This document shows, piece after piece, positions 1-5,313 of a stretch of 6,881 bases of DNA (positions are counted from its first letter, which is position 1; every line of letters begins with the position of its first letter). Both the position numbers and the translations under genes were made by a program. Under the pieces are notes generated by a model that made no database searches, was not told the origin of the DNA, and saw only the letters and a program-made list of their open reading frames with translations. Location of the stretch: contig PFAG01000001.1 in NCBI GenBank assembly GCA_002773755.1, positions 1 to 6,881 of the forward strand. The letters run 5' to 3'. The stretch comes from Candidatus Colwellbacteria bacterium CG10_big_fil_rev_8_21_14_0_10_41_28. Its GTDB lineage: Bacteria; Patescibacteriota; Minisyncoccia; UBA6257; Colwellbacteraceae.

Positions 1-1034
1 ACTATATAGAAACGGCTACAGCTATTGAGGCTTTAATCTTGGAGTCTCAGCTAATTAAGAAATACAATCCTCCATATAATTTTAAGTCCAAAGATGATAC
101 TAGTTTTTGGTATGTAGAGATAACAAAAGAGGACTTTCCAAGAGTTCTTCTTGTTAGAGGAAAGGATCTGGCTGAGAAAAAGGGATCCGAAACTTTTGGG
201 CCTTTTACAAACGCCTCTGATTTGAGGGCAGCCCTTAGGATAATCAGAAAAATATTTCCATACAGCACTCATGATGAAAGTAAGATAGGGAAGGCTAGAA
301 GGCCGTGTATTGATGCTCAGATTAATCTTTGTCCCGGAACTTGTGTCGGGGGAATTGATAAGAAGAGCTATGAGAAGAACATAAGGAACATAAGACTTCT
401 TTTTAGAGGCAAGAAGGAAAAATTAATTCAGACTTTGGAGAAAGATATGTTGAAAGCTTCTAAGGCTTTGGACTTCGAAGAGGCCGAGATTCTAAAAAGG
501 CAGCTTTTTGCTCTTTCACACATACAAGACATTGCTCTAATAACTAATCCGGATTTGAGCGGGCTTGATGACAAGAAGCCAAGAATTGAGGGGTATGACA
601 TATCTAATATATCTGGAGATAGTGCGGTAGGCTCTATGGTGGTTTTCTCTGGAGACAGACCAGTAAAGAATGCCTATAGAAAGTTCAAAATAAGGACGAT
701 TAATCAGCCCGATGATACGGGTATGCTCAAAGAAATGATCGAAAGGAGGGCCAATAGAATTCCTCCTACTGGGAATTGGCCTGCGCCAGACTTAATTTTG
801 GTTGATGGTGGAAGGGGTCAAGTTAATGTAACAAAGGCTGTTCTAGAAAATGCGGGGATAAAGATACCGGTTGTGGGAATTGCAAAGGGGCCGACAAGAA
901 AGAAAAACGAGTTTATAGGATCTATCCCAAAGGGAATTAGTGAGGAAACCCTAATCCGAGTGCGTGACGAGGCTCATAGGTTTGCTATTAGCTACCACAA
1001 GCAATTAAGAAGTGCTAATTTTATAAAAAGATAA
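1..1034 (+). CDS. uvrC: UvrABC excinuclease subunit C, 5'-truncated by window edge; no C-terminal HhH domain
   Basis: UvrC makes the dual incisions of nucleotide excision repair in the cytoplasm after UvrA/UvrB find the lesion. The frame is open from position 3 (Y-I-E-T-A...), so the TTG at 39 is internal and roughly the first 70-80 residues, including the GIY-YIG core, lie upstream of the window. Visible in order: the end of the GIY-YIG domain (EALILESQLIKKYNPPYN, 27-80), a cysteine-rich linker (R-R-P-C at 297-308, C-P-G-T-C at 330-344), the UvrB-binding UVR helix pair (about 420-520), and the RNase H-like 3' nuclease core. By recalled alignment, the catalytic residues are the Asp of EGYDIS (597-599), the Asp of LVDGG (804-806) and the His of RDEAH (975-977). 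The protein ends 19 residues after that His, so the usual tandem helix-hairpin-helix domain is absent. glmS starts 1 nt after the stop. Confidence 0.95.
   Translation, partial: YIETATAIEALILESQLIKKYNPPYNFKSKDDTSFWYVEITKEDFPRVLLVRGKDLAEKKGSETFGPFTNASDLRAALRIIRKIFPYSTHDESKIGKARRPCIDAQINLCPGTCVGGIDKKSYEKNIRNIRLLFRGKKEKLIQTLEKDMLKASKALDFEEAEILKRQLFALSHIQDIALITNPDLSGLDDKKPRIEGYDISNISGDSAVGSMVVFSGDRPVKNAYRKFKIRTINQPDDTGMLKEMIERRANRIPPTGNWPAPDLILVDGGRGQVNVTKAVLENAGIKIPVVGIAKGPTRKKNEFIGSIPKGISEETLIRVRDEAHRFAISYHKQLRSANFIKR
1022..1027 (+). promoter_or_regulatory. possible -10 box (TATAAA) close upstream of glmS
   Basis: TATAAA lies inside the last codons of uvrC and ends 8 nt before the glmS ATG at 1036. 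If used, transcription would start at or within a base or two of the ATG. No -35 match is seen at the right spacing, and such hexamers are common by chance in AT-rich DNA, so the support is mainly the similar spacing at 3907, 5026 and 6395. Confidence 0.3.
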
Positions 1035-1035
1035 T

Positions 1036-2874
1036 ATGTGTGGAATTGTTGGATACATTGGTAAAAGGGATGCTATACCAATCCTTATGGATGGACTTAA
1101 GACTCTTGAATATAGGGGGTATGATTCTGCAGGCTTAGTGGGATTTAAGGGTGAAGAGGTCGTTTTTGAGAAGGCTGTTGGGAGAGTTGCTAACTTGGAT
1201 GAGAAGATTGATAAGCATGGTGGTTTTTCTGGGAATATTGGAATAGCTCACACAAGGTGGGCTACACATGGCGGGGTCACTGAGCTTAACGCCCATCCGC
1301 ATACTGGGTGTAATCAGAATATATTTTTAGTCCATAACGGAATAATAGAGAATTATCAGAAGATAAAAGATAAATTGATAGAGACTGGCCATAGATTTTA
1401 TTCTGAAACTGATACAGAAGTTTTAGCTCATCTTATTGAAGAGTTAAGAGACAAAGATAATATCCTCTTAGAGGATGCGGTGAGGTTGGCTTTGCAGAAA
1501 ATAAAAGGTACGTATGGGCTTGTGGTGGTTGATAAGAGAAATCCATACAAGATGGTTATCGCTAGGAACTTTAGTCCGCTCATTCTTGGCGTGGGTAAGG
1601 ACGAGTTTATTGTCGCTTCCGATGCTACTGCAATTTTAAGATCAACCAGTAGTGTGATTTATCTTAATGATGGAGAGATCGCTGTTCTGGAGCCTGACAA
1701 GTATAGAATATTTAATATTGATAATGAGCAGGTTGATAGAACTCCAGAGGAATTAGATTGGGACATAGAAACGGCTAAGAAGGGGGATTTCCCTCACTAC
1801 ATGCTTAAAGAGATATATGAAGAGCCGGAGGCTATTAAGAACTCAATTAGAGGAAGATTGGATTTAGAAAATGGTAAGGCAGTTTTGGGAGGACTGTCTT
1901 CTATAAAGGAAGATCTTTCTAAGATAGATAGGCTTCATATTTCGGCTTGTGGTACGGCTTATATTGCTGGCCTGGTTGGTGAATATATGATCGAGGAGTA
2001 TGCGGGAGTTCCAGTTGAGGTTGATTACGCTTCAGAGGTTAGATATAGAAAACCTATTTTCGGGAAAAGGGATGCCATGTTAACAATTTCACAGTCTGGT
2101 GAAACGGCAGATACGTTAGCCGCGCTATATGAGGCCAAAGAGAAGGGAATATTAACTTTAGGTATTGTAAATGCGGTTGGTTCAACTATTAGTAGAGAAA
2201 CAGGTGCTGGCGTATATCAACATATTGGCCCCGAGATAGGTGTCGCGTCTACAAAATCTTTTGTTTCTCAGCTTTCTATACTTGCCCTACTAACTGTGTA
2301 TATAGGAAGAAAAAAGGGTATGTCCTTGGTTATGGGTAAAAGAATCCTAGATGAGCTAAGCAGGATTCCTGAAAAGATGGAGAGACTTCTTAAATTGAAT
2401 GATGGAATAAAAGAGTTAGCGAACAGATATGCTGGATATAATAACTTTTTGTATATGGGGAGAAAATATAATTTCCCAATGGCTCTAGAGGGGGCTTTGA
2501 AGATAAAAGAGATTGCCTATGTCCATGCTGAAGGGTATGCATCGGGTGAGATGAAACATGGTCCGATCGCGCTTATAGATAAAAACTTCCCATCTTTAAT
2601 AATTTGTCCTCAGGATAGTGTCTATGAGAAGAATATTTCTAATATAGAAGAGATAAAGGCTAGGGGAGGGATAGTTATAGCCATAGGAACGGAGGGAGAT
2701 GATAGGATTCGCAACTTGGTAGATGATGTGATCTATATCCCTAAGACTCTAGAGATGCTTACTCCGATCCTTGTCTCTCTACCACTGCACTTGTTTGCTT
2801 ATCACGTAGGTGTTAAAAAGGGATACGATGTTGACAAGCCAAGGAACTTGGCGAAAAGCGTAACAGTTGAATAA
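1036..2874 (+). CDS. glmS: glutamine--fructose-6-phosphate aminotransferase (isomerizing)
   Basis: GlmS converts fructose-6-phosphate and glutamine to glucosamine-6-phosphate and glutamate, the first committed step to UDP-GlcNAc for peptidoglycan. At 612 aa it matches the family's usual length (E. coli 609). The start is certain because MCGIVGYIG places the glutaminase nucleophile Cys directly after the initiator Met. The N-terminal class II glutamine amidotransferase domain (1-240) shows HTRWATHG (72-79), NAHPH (85-89) and HNGIIENY (100-107). The first SIS domain (about 290-430) has SACGTA (303-308), SQSGET (352-357) and ASTKSF (404-409). The second (about 460-600) has ALEGALK (483-489) and GEMKHGP (504-510), with the isomerase-site Glu and His. 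The C-terminus NLAKSVTVE carries the conserved substrate-closing Lys. It sits 1 nt after uvrC and 2 nt before ychF, leaving no room for a glmS ribozyme. No SD is visible. Confidence 0.98.
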   Translation: MCGIVGYIGKRDAIPILMDGLKTLEYRGYDSAGLVGFKGEEVVFEKAVGRVANLDEKIDKHGGFSGNIGIAHTRWATHGGVTELNAHPHTGCNQNIFLVHNGIIENYQKIKDKLIETGHRFYSETDTEVLAHLIEELRDKDNILLEDAVRLALQKIKGTYGLVVVDKRNPYKMVIARNFSPLILGVGKDEFIVASDATAILRSTSSVIYLNDGEIAVLEPDKYRIFNIDNEQVDRTPEELDWDIETAKKGDFPHYMLKEIYEEPEAIKNSIRGRLDLENGKAVLGGLSSIKEDLSKIDRLHISACGTAYIAGLVGEYMIEEYAGVPVEVDYASEVRYRKPIFGKRDAMLTISQSGETADTLAALYEAKEKGILTLGIVNAVGSTISRETGAGVYQHIGPEIGVASTKSFVSQLSILALLTVYIGRKKGMSLVMGKRILDELSRIPEKMERLLKLNDGIKELANRYAGYNNFLYMGRKYNFPMALEGALKIKEIAYVHAEGYASGEMKHGPIALIDKNFPSLIICPQDSVYEKNISNIEEIKARGGIVIAIGTEGDDRIRNLVDDVIYIPKTLEMLTPILVSLPLHLFAYHVGVKKGYDVDKPRNLAKSVTVE

Positions 2875-2876
2875 AT

Positions 2877-3887
2877 ATGAGTAAATTATCCGTTGGTATA
2901 GTAGGGCTTCCTAATGTTGGTAAATCAACATTATTTAATGCTTTAACAAAGCAGCAGGTTGTTGCCGCAAATTATCCTTTTGCTACTATCGATCCAAATG
3001 TGGGAGTCGTTTCTGTACCTGATGAGAGGTTGGATAAATTAGCTGAATTAAGTAGCTCAGAGAATAAGATTCCAGCAGTTGTTGAGTTCTATGATATAGC
3101 AGGTCTAGTTAAGGGGGCTAATAAGGGAGAGGGGTTGGGAAATCAGTTTTTGGCTCATATAAGAGAGGTTAAGATCATCGTACATGTTGTTAGGGTTTTT
3201 AAATTAGATGGTGTTATACACGTGGAGGGCTCTATAGATGGACTAAGAGACTTTGAAACTATTAATACAGAGTTAATCCTTAAAGACATGGAATTGCTGG
3301 ATAAAAGGATTGATAGAGCGATGAAGGAGTCTAAGACTGGGGATAAGAGTAAGAAAGAAGAGTTAACCGTATTGGAGAAAGTTAAAGCAGCCCTCGATGA
3401 GGGGCAATTGGCACATACTCTTGGGGAGGAGATTTTGGGCAAAGAGGTTGTTAGTGAATTATCCCTTTTAACATCCAAGCCACAGTTAATACTTCTAAAT
3501 GGTGATGAGAGTGAAGTAGGAGATAATTTAAAAAAGGCGATAGAAGAGTTAGGTTTTCAATATATGGTTGCTGATCTCGGGCAAGATGCTTCTTTGGGCA
3601 GGTTGATTAAATCGGCATATAAGTCTCTTGATCTAATAACCTTCTTCACAACTGGCCCAAAAGAAACTAGGGGATGGACCTTAAGGGAGGGTGGCAGGGC
3701 TCCTCAGGCTGGAGGGGTGATCCACTCTGACTTTGAAGATAAGTTTATTCGAGCGGAAGTTGTTTTATACGACAAGCTTGTTGAAGCTGGCAGTTGGGTC
3801 AAGGCGAAAGAGAAGGGCTGGATGCGGATAGAGGGCAAGCAGTATGTGATTCAAGATGGAGATGTCTTGATAATCCATCACAGTTAA
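2877..3887 (+). CDS. ychF: redox-regulated ATPase YchF (OLA1 family), shortened
   Basis: YchF/OLA1 is an Obg-related P-loop protein that prefers ATP and binds ribosomes; in E. coli it is linked to oxidative-stress control. Visible: G1 GLPNVGKST (10-18), the signature ANYPFATIDPNVG (31-43), the G3 region DIAGLVKGANKGEGLGN (73-89), HVEGSIDGLRDFETIN (115-130) ahead of a coiled helical arm (about 132-180), and the YchF-type G4 N-x-x-E as NGDE (208-211). A C-terminal TGS domain follows (about 255-336: GPKETRGWTLREG, QDGDV). The usual length is about 363 aa. The missing ~27 residues map, by recalled comparison with E. coli, to the stretch between the G5 region and the TGS domain (around residues 230-240). 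The reading frame is intact, so this is a lineage-type contraction rather than decay. Starts 2 nt after glmS with no SD. Confidence 0.96.
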   Translation: MSKLSVGIVGLPNVGKSTLFNALTKQQVVAANYPFATIDPNVGVVSVPDERLDKLAELSSSENKIPAVVEFYDIAGLVKGANKGEGLGNQFLAHIREVKIIVHVVRVFKLDGVIHVEGSIDGLRDFETINTELILKDMELLDKRIDRAMKESKTGDKSKKEELTVLEKVKAALDEGQLAHTLGEEILGKEVVSELSLLTSKPQLILLNGDESEVGDNLKKAIEELGFQYMVADLGQDASLGRLIKSAYKSLDLITFFTTGPKETRGWTLREGGRAPQAGGVIHSDFEDKFIRAEVVLYDKLVEAGSWVKAKEKGWMRIEGKQYVIQDGDVLIIHHS

Positions 3888-3891
3888 TTGT

Positions 3892-3899
3892 GATAGAAT
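3892..3899 (+). promoter_or_regulatory. extended -10-like element before the membrane-protein pair
   Basis: Just after the ychF stop, T-G-A-TAGAAT gives an extended -10 (TGnTANNNT) ending 7 nt before the ATG at 3907, so the predicted transcript starts at about the ATG. A TTGATA lies upstream at 3867-3872, but the 21-nt spacer is too long for a normal -35/-10 pair, so any activity would rest on the extended -10. It occupies most of the 19-nt intergenic gap. Confidence 0.4.
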
Positions 3900-3906
3900 T
3901 TAGTTA

Positions 3907-4134
3907 ATGGAAGAGGTTTTGAATTTATTTGAGGCTATTTCACCCATATTTATGTGGGTTATCTTATTAGGGTTAGTCATTTTTGTTGGTTTTATTAGCT
4001 CCGTACTCTCTTTTCATTGGAAGGAGTATTCAGTTGATGCCTTTAAGAGCAACAGGATGTTTAGAGGATATCTGTTTGTCTCTGGAGTATTACTTCTAGT
4101 AATGATAGTCGCTTTAATATTAACGCAATCATGA
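3907..4134 (+). CDS. small two-helix membrane protein, function unknown
   Basis: A 75-aa protein not matched to a named family. It has two hydrophobic segments (about residues 13-35 and 53-73) separated by a polar, aromatic loop with FHWKEY at 36-41 and a basic stretch FKSNRMFRG at 46-54. No signal-peptide cleavage pattern is seen. The second helix runs almost to the C-terminus (ILTQS). The ATG at 3907 is the only sensible start because the ychF stop lies 19 nt upstream; no SD is visible. It overlaps the next gene by 4 nt (ATGA), the classic arrangement for translational coupling, which suggests the two membrane proteins are made in step and may act together. From memory, small proteins of this type precede PH-domain membrane proteins in Parcubacteria; this is recall, not a search result. 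Confidence 0.8.
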   Translation: MEEVLNLFEAISPIFMWVILLGLVIFVGFISSVLSFHWKEYSVDAFKSNRMFRGYLFVSGVLLLVMIVALILTQS

Positions 4135-4655
4135 TAAGGATGGATGAGGGTGAGAAGGTCCTTATGGAAATTAGAAGACATTGGTATGTGCTTATAACTG
4201 AATCGGCTATAGTGGGGACTTTCGGTATATTTCCCTTTTTTGCGCTACTCTCGGCTGTTGCCTTCGACCTACCAGAGAGGATGGTTTATTTAGTCTTATT
4301 CTTTAGTGTCGGTTGGCTCTTAGTTATGTGGTCAATATTTTTCATTATTTGGACCAACTATTATCTAGATGTTTGGATTGTTACAAATAGAAGGGTTATC
4401 GATATTGAGCAGTTCAGTCTTTTTAGTAGAGAGGTGTCAGAGTTTAGGTTAGATAGAGTCCAAGATATAACTATTGAGGTAAAGGGACTTTTAGCAACTT
4501 TATTGAAATTTGGTGACCTCTATTTACAAACTGCTGGTATGAGTAGGGAGTTTAAGATAGCTAAGATTCCCAATCCTTATGAGGCTAAAGACTTTATTAT
4601 GGATCAAGTTGATAAGGCTCTAAAAGAGAAGAGTAGTCCTAACGGAGTTAACTAG
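4131..4655 (+). CDS. membrane protein with bacterial PH (bPH2, YdbS-like) domain
   Basis: A 174-aa protein with a short polar N-terminus, two membrane helices (about residues 22-46 and 51-76) and a cytoplasmic-type PH domain (about 80-162). The domain opens with the typical LDVWIVTNRRVIDIEQ (79-94), continues FRLDRVQDITIEVKG (105-119), and has FGDLYLQTAG (127-136) and IPNPYEAKDFI (146-156), which match the bPH2 (YdbS/YdbT-like) pattern well. The molecular function of this family is not established. The start at 4131 overlaps the previous stop as ATGA; an in-frame ATG at 4140 (MDEGEKVL) is an alternative, as neither has an SD. The preceding gene's TGA is followed at once by an in-frame TAA, a tandem stop. 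The last residues are polar (KEKSSPNGVN). It probably ends the transcript, although no terminator hairpin is seen before the promoter at 4657. Confidence 0.88.
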   Translation: MIRMDEGEKVLMEIRRHWYVLITESAIVGTFGIFPFFALLSAVAFDLPERMVYLVLFFSVGWLLVMWSIFFIIWTNYYLDVWIVTNRRVIDIEQFSLFSREVSEFRLDRVQDITIEVKGLLATLLKFGDLYLQTAGMSREFKIAKIPNPYEAKDFIMDQVDKALKEKSSPNGVN

Positions 4656-4656
4656 A

Positions 4657-4685
4657 TTGACTATATAGCTTATTTGTGGTATAAA
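4657..4685 (+). promoter_or_regulatory. strong sigma-70-type promoter with extended -10
   Basis: The -35 TTGACT (4657-4662) is followed by a 17-nt spacer and the -10 TATAAA (4680-4685), which is preceded by TG at 4677-4678 (extended -10). Each part is one base from the E. coli consensus and the spacing is ideal. Predicted transcription start is about 4692, giving a 5' leader of roughly 21 nt before the TTG start at 4713. It is the best promoter in the window and drives the 85-aa gene alone, given the terminator at 4972. Confidence 0.82.
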
Positions 4686-4692
4686 TAAGTTA
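4666..4692. promoter_or_regulatory. inverted repeat straddling the -10 box, possible operator
   Basis: Arms TAGCTTATTT (4666-4675) and AAATAAGTTA (4683-4692) are inverted repeats matching at 9 of 10 positions, with a 7-nt centre (gtggtat) that contains the extended -10. A dimeric repressor bound here would block RNA polymerase. It lies upstream of the predicted start site, so it would act as DNA rather than RNA. AT-richness makes chance symmetry possible. Confidence 0.4.
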
Positions 4693-4696
4693 GTAC

Positions 4697-4758
4697 CCAA
4701 GGAGGGAATGACTTGGCGAGAGTGATCAGGGTAGAGGAAGAACGCTCCTTGGTGGAGC
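4697..4758 (+). promoter_or_regulatory. Shine-Dalgarno with complementary sequester/anti-sequester elements
   Basis: AAGGAGGG (4699-4706) is the only strong SD in the window, 6 nt before the TTG start at 4713, and it decides that start. CCAAGGAG (4697-4704) is a perfect 8-nt complement of CTCCTTGG (4745-4752) in the coding region, so folding could hide the SD. GCTCC (4744-4748) can instead pair with GGAGC (4754-4758) around a 5-nt loop, which would release it. A third local option, CCAAG (4697-4701) with CTTGG (4712-4716), would put the start codon in a stem and leave GAGGG in the loop. These are mutually exclusive pairings; a regulatory role is inference. Confidence 0.5.
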
Positions 4759-4970
4759 TTGAATGGAACGGAATCACTATCACCTTTGAGGTGTTTGATG
4801 ATTCTGATGGCCAGCTGAATGCTCGAGTTGTCGGGCGTGGGAAGATCTTTTCCACCAGGTCGAATCCTGGGGATACCGATATTCCCAAGACAGCTTTCTG
4901 GAAAATGCGTAGGCAAGCGCTTGCGATTATCGGAAGTCGTCGCAAGCGCACCCAGGGAAAGCTTTTCTAA
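4713..4970 (+). CDS. 85-aa basic protein of unknown function in its own strongly driven unit
   Basis: I do not recognise this protein. The N-terminal half reads as alternating strand-forming segments (RVIRV 3-7; SLVELEWNGITITFEVF 12-28; LNARVVGRGKIFS 35-47), followed by a likely helix (TAFWKMRRQALAII 60-73) and a basic tail with RRKR at 76-79. Net charge is about +5 (16 K/R, 11 D/E). There is no signal peptide, membrane helix or cysteine. The TTG start is chosen by the SD at 4699-4706; the in-frame GTG at 4722 is too far from it, and the ATG at 4708 opens only a 5-codon frame. The gene is about 51% GC by hand count, visibly above its neighbours, and 7 of 11 Arg codons are CGN whereas the surrounding genes mostly use AGA/AGG. 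It has its own promoter and terminator, which suggests abundant expression, recent transfer or both. A small nucleic-acid-binding protein is possible, but that is a guess from charge alone. Confidence 0.75.
   Translation: MARVIRVEEERSLVELEWNGITITFEVFDDSDGQLNARVVGRGKIFSTRSNPGDTDIPKTAFWKMRRQALAIIGSRRKRTQGKLF
4917..4949 (+). repeat. 9-bp inverted repeat inside the 3' end of the 85-aa gene
   Basis: GCGCTTGCG (4917-4925) and CGCAAGCGC (4941-4949) are perfect reverse complements separated by 15 nt, giving a GC-rich stem in the mRNA 23 nt before the terminator hairpin. The left arm also lies within a 12-bp perfect palindrome (4913-4924), and GCAAGCGC occurs as a direct repeat at 4913 and 4942. It could be an mRNA stability or pausing element, or simply reflect the coding sequence here (RRQAL and RRKR codons). 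Confidence 0.5.
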
Positions 4971-4971
4971 C

Positions 4972-5012
4972 GAGGGGGTAACGGGTAATGCCGACCCCCT
5001 CATTTCATTTTT
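4972..5012 (+). terminator. intrinsic (Rho-independent) terminator
   Basis: GAGGGGGT (4972-4979) pairs perfectly with ACCCCCTC (4994-5001). The stem can extend inward by CGG/CCG (4982-4984 with 4991-4993) across a 2-nt bulge, leaving a 6-nt loop. A T-rich tract, ATTTCATTTTT (5002-5012), follows directly. It begins 1 nt after the stop codon of the 85-aa gene, so that gene is transcribed as a short unit of about 320 nt. Confidence 0.9.
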
Positions 5013-5013
5013 G

Positions 5014-5019
5014 TATACT
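5014..5019 (+). promoter_or_regulatory. -10 box (TATACT) for the MGMT-like/DUF5652/nfo run
   Basis: TATACT begins one base after the T-tract of the preceding terminator and ends 6 nt before the ATG at 5026, predicting a transcript that starts at or next to the start codon. No -35 is visible; the expected position falls in the terminator stem. A new promoter is needed here because the terminator isolates the downstream genes. Confidence 0.5.
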
Positions 5020-5025
5020 TAAGAT

Positions 5026-5274
5026 ATGAGTTTTAAAGAAAGGGTATTGAAAGTTGTATCTGTGATCCCCAAGGGGAGAACGTTGAGCTATAAGCAGGTT
5101 GCTGAACTTGCTGGAAGTCCTGGGGCATATAGAGCGGTTGGTAATATCATGAGTAAAAACAGAGATCCCAATATTCCTTGTCACAGAGTTATTAAATCAG
5201 ATGGATCTTTGGGTGGATATGCCTTTGGTATAGAGAAGAAAAGACAGATTTTACAGAGAGAAAAGGCTATCTAA
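5026..5274 (+). CDS. MGMT-family DNA alkyltransferase, DNA-binding domain only, active-site Cys kept
   Basis: An 82-aa protein that is just the C-terminal domain of O6-methylguanine-DNA methyltransferase (Ogt/Ada-C/MGMT). Visible: SYKQVAELAG (21-30, recognition-helix region with the conserved Tyr), AYRAVGNIMSKN (34-45, with the Arg that takes the place of the flipped base and the conserved Asn), the active site IPCHRVI (50-56, Cys52 encoded at 5179-5181), SDGSLGGYAFG (58-68), and a C-terminal Glu (79) that completes the Cys-His-Glu set. Alkyltransferase-like (ATL) proteins are similarly small but have Trp in place of Cys, so this one could still accept alkyl groups from O6-alkylguanine. The N-terminal domain of full-length MGMTs is absent, and the terminator/promoter just upstream leaves no room for it. 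The start at 5026 is the first ATG and has no SD; nfo lies two genes downstream. Confidence 0.9.
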   Translation: MSFKERVLKVVSVIPKGRTLSYKQVAELAGSPGAYRAVGNIMSKNRDPNIPCHRVIKSDGSLGGYAFGIEKKRQILQREKAI

Positions 5275-5313
5275 CTTTTGCTCAAAAGCCTATTGTGTGG
5301 CAAATTTATTGAT

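Noticed and set aside
39..1034. TTG at 39 as the start of a complete small UvrC
   Set aside because: The frame is open back to position 3 and the upstream codons (YIETATAIEALI) continue the conserved UvrC sequence, so the gene simply runs in from outside the window.
1030..1036. glmS ribozyme or other leader riboswitch upstream of glmS
   Set aside because: uvrC ends 1 nt before the glmS start, so there is no leader to hold one, and no such motif is apparent at the end of uvrC.
3155..3478. Minus-strand 107-codon frame opposite ychF, and similar minus-strand frames at 47-272, 5812-6015 and 6514-6804
   Set aside because: Each lies opposite a conserved + strand gene, is low in complexity and has no start signals; they are shadow frames.
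4620..5003. Antisense open frames of 127 and 93 codons opposite the 85-aa gene
   Set aside because: They have no SD or promoter, their translations look like non-protein sequence, and their length is explained by the higher GC of this stretch. The + frame has promoter, SD and terminator in the correct order.
4692..5012. The GC-rich unit as a structured non-coding RNA (tmRNA, RNase P RNA or similar) rather than a gene
   Set aside because: I find no tmRNA or RNase P signature sequences, while a strong SD is correctly placed before an 85-codon frame with a plausible strand/helix pattern. A dual RNA role is not excluded.
4819..5022. Second + strand frame of 67 codons inside the 85-aa gene
   Set aside because: It runs through the terminator hairpin, lacks an SD and is a frame shadow.
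5264..5291. Inverted repeat CTTTTG-ct-CAAAAG (5275-5288) plus AGGCT/AGCCT (5264-5268, 5287-5291) as a terminator after the MGMT-like gene
   Set aside because: The inner loop is only 2 nt, the two stems compete for the same bases and no T-tract follows, so it lacks terminator form. It may be chance AT symmetry.
5278..5313. TTG at 5278 as the start of the DUF5652-like gene
   Set aside because: A nearer ATG at 5314 exists, the added residues (MLKSLLCGKFID) look unlike the family as I recall it, and there is no SD at 5278.
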